This document shows positions 56,929 to 64,000 of a stretch of 64,000 bases of DNA, in pieces. The stretch is from NCBI GenBank assembly GCA_963678675.1, contig OY783195.1, positions 22,778,387 to 22,842,386 on the forward strand, written 5' to 3'. Numbering within the stretch: position 1 is the first letter of the stretch; each line of letters starts with the position of its first letter. The notes under the pieces were generated by a model. That model was not told the DNA's origin. It did no database searches and saw nothing but the letters and a program-made list of their open reading frames with translations. The position numbers were made by a program, and so were the translations under genes. This DNA is from Xiphydria camelus. Its lineage: Eukaryota; Arthropoda; Insecta; Hymenoptera; Xiphydriidae.

Positions 56929-57268
56929 CGAGTCAGGGAGGAGCTCGACGGTCCCAGTCCCCGACACCGGGGCTGTTTAACGTCATCGCGCTAGGCGGCT
57001 GGCGCCTGCAGGGGCCTAGGGATCATTGAGTTATGGCTGCTGTGTCTCAGTTGCGACTGGCCAATGCATAGAGGATGCATTGACAAGGGTCGCAACCGAC
57101 CGATGCGTGGCCGATGCACCGACGATGCTGCTGCGGACAGACATTCTTTGGTTTGCCCTCGAGCAGTCGAGATCGCTCTCCATATTTGCATATGTGTCGC
57201 CTGTTTGTTTGATTACAATATACTCGTATATACTCGTATTGTGTTTTTGTTCTTGTCGCCTTCATCTC
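56929..57268 (+). promoter_or_regulatory. putative 5' LTR or leader of the gypsy element
   Basis: From TGTAGGCGCCCGAGT to about TTCATCTCA, a TG..CA-bounded block preceding AGAAGTGGGAT, which could be the primer-binding region. No 3' copy is found before the window ends, so the call rests on position and end dinucleotides only. Confidence 0.3.
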
Positions 57269-57299
57269 AGAAGTGGGATTGACTAGTGCCCGTTGTGAG

Positions 57300-57415
57300 T
57301 GAACTCGAGTTCCGTGAATATTTGTGGAAGAGCTCGAGTTTTGTGGACATTTGTGGAAGAGCTCGAGTCTTGTGGACATTTGCAGAAGAGCTCGACTTCC
57401 GTGGATGTCTGCGGA
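57300..57415 (+). repeat. four tandem ~29-bp repeats in the gypsy leader
   Basis: GARCTCGAGTTYYGTG-type units start at about 57300, 57330, 57359 and 57388, each ending TTTGTGGAA or similar. They lie just upstream of the gag start. Confidence 0.8.
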
Positions 57416-57435
57416 ATTAGTGCGAGTGCGCCACT

Positions 57436-60400
57436 ATGGATACGGCGAGTGACACCTGCACGCCACCTCTGACGCCGCAGATGGTTGAGGAGATGACAGA
57501 AGAACTCCAGCGGTTTCGTCGGGCCGTAAGTTCTAGCGCCATAAGTACACCCACCGCACCAGACAGGCAAAACCTAAATTGGACCATCCTACGCGCAGAC
57601 CATGTACTGTCCGAGTTTGATCCCTCTAGCGGGACGCAAAGTGTGCATGACTGGCTGCGGAAGGTTAATGATTATGCGCATTCATATAAATGGGATGATG
57701 TAACGACGGCCCATCTGGCACTCGGAAAATTACGGGGTTTAGCTCGCGTATGGTACGACAGCCTACACCGGACGCAATTCTCCTGGACCGAGTGGCAGGA
57801 GATGCTGATTAAAACATTTCCGAGTACCGAAAGCTTTTCGGATATGTTTCGCGATGCGGCCAATTACAAACTCCAGGGCGGGCAAAGCTTGGCAGAATAT
57901 TGCTTCAACAAATTAGCCAAGCTAAATAAATTAAAATTAGCGCTTACGGACGAACAAATCGTGGATTGCGTGATCGGCGGCGTTACCGACAAGCAGATGC
58001 AGCTGTCAATAAAGGCCGCGAATTGCAAATCATTTTACGACGTAATGCGATATGTAGCGTGCCTTCCCGGCCGCTCCGGGATGTCGTATACACCCTCGCA
58101 ACCAACCTTTCAGCGACCGGAAAAACGCGGTCCGCTGGACGAAAATGAGGCGAAGCCAACGGAAGAAACCAAGCTGTTCAAGGGAGGACCCCTACGGTGC
58201 TTCGCTTGTGGGGAGATTGGGCATAAACGCCCTGAATGTCCCTCAAAGGCGCGTGAGGTCGTAAAAATCATTTGCGGTTACTGTCACAACGCGGGTCATA
58301 AAGAGGAAGCTTGCCGAAAGAAAACGAAGAAATTCGGCAAAACTATAAATCTAATCGGCTCTGCACCTTTCGATAGTATTTTTTGTAAAGCGGCGAAAAT
58401 CAACGGACGGGTAGTTTATTGCTTCGTTGACCTGGGAAGCGAAAGCACGTTACTACGGCGGACGGTCGCCACGAAACTGGGTGTCGAATTTCAACCGCTG
58501 AAAAACACCGTAACTCTCTACGGTTTTTCTGGGGATGTATACGCGCGACCGATCGCTGAATGTACTCTGAAAATAACCATCGATGGAGTCACCGTTGACA
58601 CTCGTATTTTTATAGTAAATGACTCCGACATACGGTATGACCTATTAGTGGGGCACACGTTTACGGAACACCCCCTACTTCTCATTATAAAGACTCAAAA
58701 ATGCTTGCAAATCAGTCGGATGCCTATGGCAGGAGCAGAATCTCTAAGCGATCGGTATATGGTGAATTTGATCAACGAGGGCAAGCGCTCCAAAATTACG
58801 GAAAACCTACGCTGTGAAACGCTATCGCCCCCACGGAAGTCGAGGCTTACGGATTTATTACGCGAATTCGACGATCGGTTCAGTTTTAGCTTCGCCGAAT
58901 TGGGCAAAACATCGACGATCTCTATGAAAATAGAATGCACCACAGATAGACCCGTTGTTTACAACCCATACCGATTGTCATTAGCTGAGAGAGAGTTTGA
59001 TAAGAGTATGATCCTAGAACTCTTGGAAGGCAATATTATTCGCGCCTCGCGTTCACCCTACGCAAGCCCGATTCTGCTAGTTGGGAAAAAGGATGGAACG
59101 CGGAGACTATGCGTAGATTTCAGGGCACTTAACAGGATTACGAAAAAGAATCGATACCCGTTGCCCTTGATTGAGGATCATCTCGACAGATTAGGAAGCT
59201 ACCGATTTTACACGACGCTGGACTTGGCGTCCGGATTTTACCAAGTGCCCGTGAGCGAAGGCTCAATTGAGAAAACAGCATTCGTAACTCCTGACGGGCA
59301 CTATGAATTTCTTCGAATGCCCTTCGGCCTAGCGAATGCTCCAGCTATTTTCCAGGAATTAATGAACGCGGTACTTGGCGACATTCCCGATATTGCCTTT
59401 GTGTATATGGATGACGTCATTATTCCATCAAACACATTCAAGGGGGGGCTTCAACGCCTGCGAATGGTACTTGAGCGTTTTCGACAACACAATTTGACAC
59501 TGAAACTCTCCAAGTGCACCTTCTTTGCTTCGAGAATCGAATACCTGGGACGCGAAATATCATCCTCGGGGGTACGACCAGGCTCTAAGAAGATAAGAGC
59601 TGTACAAGAGATGCCAACCCCTCGAAACGTTCGACAAGTGCGGCAGTTCTTAGGCCTAGCGGGGTATTTTCACAGATTTGTCAAGAATTTTGCCACGATC
59701 ACTCAACCGCTGACGAAATTACTCAAAAACGATTGTCCATGGACTTGGGGCTCACATCAAGAGGAAGCGGTGCAGACTATTAAAAGAATCCTAATCACGA
59801 GGCCGGTTCTAGCTATTTTTAAACCAGGTTTGCACACGGAAGTACACACTGATGCCTCTAAAATCGGATTAGGCGGTATGCTCATTCAAATCGACGCCGA
59901 ACAAAAGAAAAATGTTGTTGCCTATTACAGTCGCCAGAATTCCGCATACGAGCAGAAACTTCATAGTTATGAATTGGAAACGTTAGCTGCCCTAGAGAGT
60001 TTGCGTTATTTTCGGGTTTACCTGGTGGGAATAACGTTTAAGTTAATAACAGACTGCAGCGCGATACGAAGTACCGCAATCAAAAGGGACATCATCCCTC
60101 GGATTGGCAGATGGTGGATGGAACTACAGGATTATGACTTTATCGTCGAGTATAGATCAGGATCAAAGATGTCCCACGTTGATTGCCTCAGTCGTAACCC
60201 GTGCCCGGCAGAAGCTTTAAGCATCCAAAATGTGATAAATATTACAGAAGAGGAATGGTTGGTCGCAGCGCAGCTGCAAGATGAGCAAGTAGCACAGATA
60301 CGCGAGATCTTATTGTCAAGAGAGACCGACCCGAGTATGAAGACCTACTTCGATCATTACATTCTGAAGGATGGCAAGGTTTATCGAAAACTGGAAGGTG

Positions 60401-60540
60401 GCAACCGCTGGGTAGTACCGAAAGCTAATCGCTGGCAGATATGTAAACTCTGCCACGATGATATTGGACACTTTGGCTTTGCGAAAACTGGCGAAAATTC
60501 AAGAAAATTATTGGTTCGCTGGGATGCGCCGGTTCGTTAG
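57436..60540 (+). CDS. gypsy Gag-Pol, first 1,034 residues
   Basis: One fused frame. Gag core spans about residues 1-240. Two CCHC knuckles start at residues 255 (CFACGEIGHKRPEC) and 280 (CGYCHNAGHKEEAC). The aspartic protease active site is at residue 332, reading DLG rather than the usual D(S/T)G. RT has LDLASGFYQ, then YMDD at residues 657-660. RNase H has TDAS at about 805-808. The integrase N-terminal zinc module begins near residue 1010 (CHDDIGHFG). A one-base frameshift near 60490 ends the frame at 60540, and the HHCC module continues in another frame up to the insertion. The ATG at 57436 is chosen because it follows the leader repeats and opens the longest frame. Confidence 0.9.
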   Translation: MDTASDTCTPPLTPQMVEEMTEELQRFRRAVSSSAISTPTAPDRQNLNWTILRADHVLSEFDPSSGTQSVHDWLRKVNDYAHSYKWDDVTTAHLALGKLRGLARVWYDSLHRTQFSWTEWQEMLIKTFPSTESFSDMFRDAANYKLQGGQSLAEYCFNKLAKLNKLKLALTDEQIVDCVIGGVTDKQMQLSIKAANCKSFYDVMRYVACLPGRSGMSYTPSQPTFQRPEKRGPLDENEAKPTEETKLFKGGPLRCFACGEIGHKRPECPSKAREVVKIICGYCHNAGHKEEACRKKTKKFGKTINLIGSAPFDSIFCKAAKINGRVVYCFVDLGSESTLLRRTVATKLGVEFQPLKNTVTLYGFSGDVYARPIAECTLKITIDGVTVDTRIFIVNDSDIRYDLLVGHTFTEHPLLLIIKTQKCLQISRMPMAGAESLSDRYMVNLINEGKRSKITENLRCETLSPPRKSRLTDLLREFDDRFSFSFAELGKTSTISMKIECTTDRPVVYNPYRLSLAEREFDKSMILELLEGNIIRASRSPYASPILLVGKKDGTRRLCVDFRALNRITKKNRYPLPLIEDHLDRLGSYRFYTTLDLASGFYQVPVSEGSIEKTAFVTPDGHYEFLRMPFGLANAPAIFQELMNAVLGDIPDIAFVYMDDVIIPSNTFKGGLQRLRMVLERFRQHNLTLKLSKCTFFASRIEYLGREISSSGVRPGSKKIRAVQEMPTPRNVRQVRQFLGLAGYFHRFVKNFATITQPLTKLLKNDCPWTWGSHQEEAVQTIKRILITRPVLAIFKPGLHTEVHTDASKIGLGGMLIQIDAEQKKNVVAYYSRQNSAYEQKLHSYELETLAALESLRYFRVYLVGITFKLITDCSAIRSTAIKRDIIPRIGRWWMELQDYDFIVEYRSGSKMSHVDCLSRNPCPAEALSIQNVINITEEEWLVAAQLQDEQVAQIREILLSRETDPSMKTYFDHYILKDGKVYRKLEGGNRWVVPKANRWQICKLCHDDIGHFGFAKTGENSRKLLVRWDAPVR

Positions 60541-60590
60541 GAAATATGTGAGTGCCTGCTTGAATTGCTTATACTACAAAGCTCCCGCTG
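60490..60590 (+). pseudogene. integrase zinc-module continuation, cut by insertion
   Basis: The shifted frame gives ENYWFAGMRRFVRKY, then SACLNCLYYKAPA, completing the HHCC motif, and stops at the element boundary at 60591. Confidence 0.8.
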
Positions 60591-60829
60591 CACAGTGCTT
60601 CATCCAGTGGACAAAAATCAGATTGTTACTTAGGCGATATAGAAAAACTAATTCGTTGAAATCATAAAGTAATGTCCCTTATACCCACACCTATCCGTTT
60701 TTGATCAACTGAACTACCGTTGCCATGCAAATAAATAAAGAAAGACGCGTCACAGCGTAAACATTCTCGTCTCAACAGAATTACGAACTTCTTTTTAGAC
60801 ATTATTTAAATGTGTATGTAATCTACAAG

Positions 60830-62125
60830 ATAAGGGGATTTTTATTCACTTTATATAAATAAGAAAAGGGTTGACATATCGAAAAAAATATTCGTAAAAC
60901 TTATATTTCTTGTTTTTACAAAAATGATTGCGGAGACTAATTCTCAGAAAGTTCCAAAAACCTCCTTTTAAGCTTAGCATTTTATTAAAGCTTGTACATT
61001 CCTCTTAATACCTACGTATCGTTTTATTTGCTCAGGACTGCTCAAACCAAACTATAGATATTTTCGTTATGAGGGAGCGAAACGCCCGAATGACGAATTC
61101 TATTTGTTGTCACTAAGTCTCAAATACGAGGTTGACGGGGTTCGAGGCTGGGTGTTGGGGGGCTCGAGCTCCCAACACTTTGCCTCTCGAACCTCGTCAA
61201 CCTCGTATTTGACACTTAGTGACAAAAAATAGAATTCGTCATTCGGGCGTTCATAACGAAAATATCTATAGTTTGGTTTGAGCAGCCCTAAGCAAATAAA
61301 ACGATATATAGATATTAAGAGGAATGTACAAGCTTTAATAAAATACTAAACTGAAAAGGAGGTTTTTGGAATTTTTTGAGAAATAGCCTCCTCAATCATA
61401 TGTGTAAAAACATAAGAAATATATAAGTTTTACAAATATTTTTTTTCGGTATGTCAACCTTTTCCTTATTTATATAAAGTGAGCCCCCAAACACCCCGCC
61501 TCGAACCCCGTCAACCTCATATTTGAAACTTAGTGACAAAAAATAGAATTCGTCATTCGGGCGTTTCGCGCCCTCATAACGAAATTATCTATAGTTTGTG
61601 GTTTGAGCAGCCCTGAGCAAATAAAACGATATATAGGTATTAAGAGAAATGTACAAGCTTTAATAAAATACTAAACTGAAAAGGAGGTTTTTGGAATTTT
61701 TTGAGAAATAGCCTCCGCAATCATATGTGTAAAAACATAAGAAATATAAATTTTACGAATATTTTTTCGGTATATGTCAACCCTTTTCTTATTTATATAA
61801 AGTGAGCCCCCAAACACCCCACCTCGAACCCCGTCAACCTCGTATTTGACACTTAGTGACGAAAAATAGAATTCGTCATTCGGGCGTTTCGCGCTCTCAT
61901 AACGAAAATATCTATAGTTTGGTTTGAGCAGCCCTGTGCAAATAAAACGATATATAGGTATTAAGAGGAATGTACAAGCTTTAATATAATACTAAACTGA
62001 AAAGGAGGTTTTTGGAATTTTTTGAGAAATAGCCTCCGCAATCATATATGTAAAAACATAAGAAATATAAGTTTTACGAATATTTCTTTCGGTATGTCAA
62101 CCTTTTTCTTATTTATATAAAGTTA
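60830..62125. repeat. inverted unit followed by three ~320-bp tandem repeats inside the Transib-like element
   Basis: A unit running from TTTATATAAATAAGAAAAGG through AAAGCTTGTACATTCCTCTT and AATTCGTCATTCGGGCGT to CCTCGTCAACCTCGTATTTG occurs in reverse at about 60835-61140. It occurs in the other orientation at about 61165-61480, 61483-61800 and 61805-62125. The centre of the inversion is at about 61160 (GCTCGAGCTC). The three direct copies differ by scattered changes. Confidence 0.8.
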
Positions 62126-62289
62126 ATAAAAATACACTTACCTTGTAGATTATATACACATTTAAAGTCCCCCCCCCCCTCCATTACAAAAAAAATCATA
62201 AGCATTTTTTAAAGTAAAAAGAAATAAATAAACAAACAAACAAAGAACTTTAGAACAAAATTTAAATGTTTATTATTTTGAATTTTGTC

Positions 62290-62575
62290 AAATATAACTT
62301 CATATTCGTAATCAACGACCCAACAAATCCCCCTATACCAAATTTGGCATCTATCCGTTGATTTTCGAAAATCTCGTCCGCCATATTGGATCCGTCATCT
62401 TGAATTTTTGAAATCTGACTTCAGATTCGTGATCAGCGACCCAAAAAAACCCCCTATACCAAATTTAGCATGAATTCGTCGATTTTCGAAAATCTCGTCC
62501 GCCATATTGGATCCGCCATCTTGAATTTTTGAAATCTGACTTCAGATTCGTGATGAGCGATCCAAAAAACCTCCT
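62290..62575. repeat. ~120-bp tandem repeat (GCCATATTGGATCCGCCATC type)
   Basis: Two full units and a partial one, marked by CGACCCAACAAATCCCCCTA-like starts at about 62317, 62437 and 62559, sharing GATTTTCGAAAATCTCGTCC. As I recall, this repeat type is widespread in arthropod genomes. Confidence 0.75.
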
Positions 62576-62664
62576 TAACAATCATTTATTTACTGTTTCA
62601 TTAACCGTCAAGAGAAATTTCTATTTTTGTCCACTCTCCCATATAACTGAAGCACTGTGCGCTG

Positions 62665-63641
62665 GTAGAAAGCCTGGACAGTTACATCCAATTGAAAAGA
62701 TAACAATCCCATTTCACACCATTCACATGGATCACCTCGGCCCATTTATTCGGACCAAGCGGGGAAATATTTACCTGTTGGTTCTCGTGGACGGCTTTAC
62801 TAAATTCACCATCATCGAACCGGTACGAAATACACGGGTCAAGTACGTAACACGCGCCGTTGAGGATGTTGTGAATATCTTCGGCGTACCCGTTCGAATT
62901 GTCACTGACCGGGGCAGTGCATTCACTTCACATGCTTTTAAAACATTCTGCACCGAGTACGGTATCAAGCATGTACTGAATGCAGTGGCGACGCCCAGAG
63001 CCAATGGGCAATGCGAACGTTTCAACCGGACAATTTTGAGCTCCCTGTCGGCTCTTAGCGGAGGCCGCGAAGACAATGAATGGGATACTAACGTCAAAAT
63101 CGTACAGCGCGGATTGAATGGCACACTACATCGAATACTTGGCACAACACCATCTGAAGTGCTGTTCGGATGTAAACCTCGAAATGTTCCCGAGTCAATT
63201 CTCCTAACTGAATTGCAAGCTGAAGTTGATCAAACAAATCTAAGTACCTTGCGCCGAAAGGTACAGGACAGGATCTCTGCGGATCAACAGGATCAGAAGA
63301 GTCGATTCGATGCCAAGCGGTCCAAGCCAAAACAGTATCAGATTGGCGACCTAATAATGGTGACTAAAACCGACTTCCCAGCTACAGGGGAGAGTAAAAA
63401 GTTGCTGCCTAAATACCGGGGACCATACCGTATAACTGCAAAGCTGCCAAATGACAGATATGCGGCCCTGAAAGTGTCCGAGCGATACCGCAGATGCCCG
63501 CTGGTAGTAAGCGTCGACAAAATAAAGCCCTGGGTGACCCTGAGGGATGAGGTAAGGTTATGCATAACCATCAACATAGAGTTGACTGAACTTAAACCTA
63601 GGTACCTAGTGAACTATTGCGTCATCCCCTGTCGTATATAA
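62665..63641 (+). pseudogene. gypsy integrase core and C-terminus
   Basis: Continues the gypsy pol after the insertion with GRKPGQLHP. The catalytic triad is Asp in HMDHLGPF (near 62730), Asp in VTDRGSAF (near 62905) and Glu in NGQCERFNRT (near 63013), the D,D-35-E of retroviral-type integrases. The GPY/F-type module KYRGPYRI is near 63413. It ends with a TAA at 63639-63641. No chromodomain is seen. Confidence 0.9.
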
Positions 63642-64000
63642 TCGAGAAAAAAATATGTAGATATTCGTTAAGTGATTTTGAGTCTCTGCAAAATATTCCG
63701 AAGTTTCTGTGCATGGTGATAGCAGAAATAAGAATATTCGAAGCAAAGCCAATTTTGAACGGAAGAATTCTTGCAAAATAATTCGTATCTTCTGCATGTC
63801 ACATTGTAGAATAAGAGTATTCGAAGCAAGAGTGAAACAGTTAATAGCCTGATGTTCAGTACCAAAATGTCCGTAGCAATCGCTTATAGCTTCCATATTG
63901 CAAGACATCGGGTGCTGGTTCGCTGCATTACGAGCATAAAACTGTTAGATGTTTCCCTAATGGTTCGGTGATGCTAAATAATGTCAGCAAGGCAAGAAAA
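63642..64000. other. unassigned sequence after gypsy pol
   Basis: A short purine run (GAGAAAAAAA at about 63644) could be a polypurine tract, but what follows does not match the putative 5' LTR. Confidence 0.3.

Larger units (their letters stand above)
60591..62659. mobile_element. Transib/RAG-type non-autonomous element with RSS-like ends
   Basis: The left end is CACAGTG (60591-60597), 13 bp, then ACAAAAATC (60611-60619). The right end, read inward, is CACAGTG (62659-62653), 22 bp, then ACAAAAATA (62630-62622). CGCTG flanks it at 60586-60590 and 62660-62664. Removing the element with one CGCTG rejoins the gypsy integrase in frame (KAPA then GRKPG). The 5-bp GC-rich duplication and CAC..GTG ends fit Transib. 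The interior has no transposase and consists of inverted and tandem repeats. Confidence 0.85.
57436..63641 (+). mobile_element. Ty3/gypsy retrotransposon coding region, split by a Transib-like insertion
   Basis: Gag, protease, RT, RNase H and integrase come in gypsy order on the plus strand, with integrase after RNase H. The coding region is interrupted at 60591-62659. No envelope gene is present. The 5' leader and putative LTR are upstream; a 3' LTR could not be found before 64000. Confidence 0.92.

Noticed and set aside
61160..62125. LTRs of a nested retrotransposon
   Set aside because: The ~320-bp direct copies are contiguous tandem units without coding DNA between them and lie wholly within the Transib-like element.
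63642..64000. 3' LTR of the gypsy element
   Set aside because: Only TGTAG is shared with the putative 5' LTR; no longer match is visible.

Overview
This is eukaryotic nuclear DNA, almost certainly from an arthropod and most plausibly an insect. The kind of insect cannot be fixed; a hymenopteran is my guess from the mix of mariner, PIF/Harbinger, pogo and RNase H-bearing non-LTR elements. It is AT-rich, introns with GT..AG borders are visible, and there are no operons, ribosome binding sites or CRISPR arrays. I find no intact host gene. One isolated coding exon (53390-53550, minus) and a partial reading frame off the left edge (1-230, minus) are the only host-gene candidates. Everything else I can name is a transposable element, a foldback repeat or a fossil of one.

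Layout. 1-2600: a partial ORF, then unassigned DNA and an LTR-like promoter. 2652-7504: three foldback elements, namely a GC-rich palindrome with TAAAGG ends, a Transib-type element with CACAGTG ends, and a TTAA-flanked palindrome. 7568-12393: a full-length non-LTR retrotransposon (ORF1, endonuclease, reverse transcriptase, RNase H) bounded by a perfect 15-bp target duplication. 12846-13380: a tandem repeat of about 140 bp. 13689-18122: a giant inverted repeat whose arms carry dead mariner transposase N-termini and enclose a broken FEN/XPG-like nuclease gene, itself split by a 601-bp element with TTA duplications. 18255-20015 and 42155-43890: two copies of one dispersed repeat. 20815-28215: a decayed PIF/Harbinger transposon (Myb/zeste-like gene plus convergent HARBI1-like transposase), interrupted by a piggyBac remnant that is in turn interrupted by a nearly intact pogo element. 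28281-29779: a TIR element with internal repeats and promoter motifs. 29938-36606: a second full-length non-LTR element with a 12-bp duplication, interrupted by a 1-kb TIR element and sitting inside the arm of a larger inverted repeat. 36607-49125: foldback, pogo-like, mariner-like and unknown TIR elements. 49176-52809: a 3.6-kb palindrome carrying three tRNA-like Pol III units. 53780-54905: chained hairpins. 56929-63641: a Ty3/gypsy element whose integrase is split by a 2.07-kb non-autonomous element.

The most interesting object is that last insertion (60591-62659). Both ends begin with the exact RAG heptamer CACAGTG, followed by a nonamer-like ACAAAAAT(C/A) after unequal spacers of 13 and 22 bp. 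It is flanked by a 5-bp CGCTG duplication, and removing it plus one duplication restores the integrase reading frame. That is the organisation of a Transib/RAG-type transposon with 12/23-like asymmetric ends.

The window also gives a relative chronology from nesting: Harbinger, then piggyBac, then pogo; large inverted repeat, then non-LTR II, then a TIR element; gypsy, then the Transib-like element.
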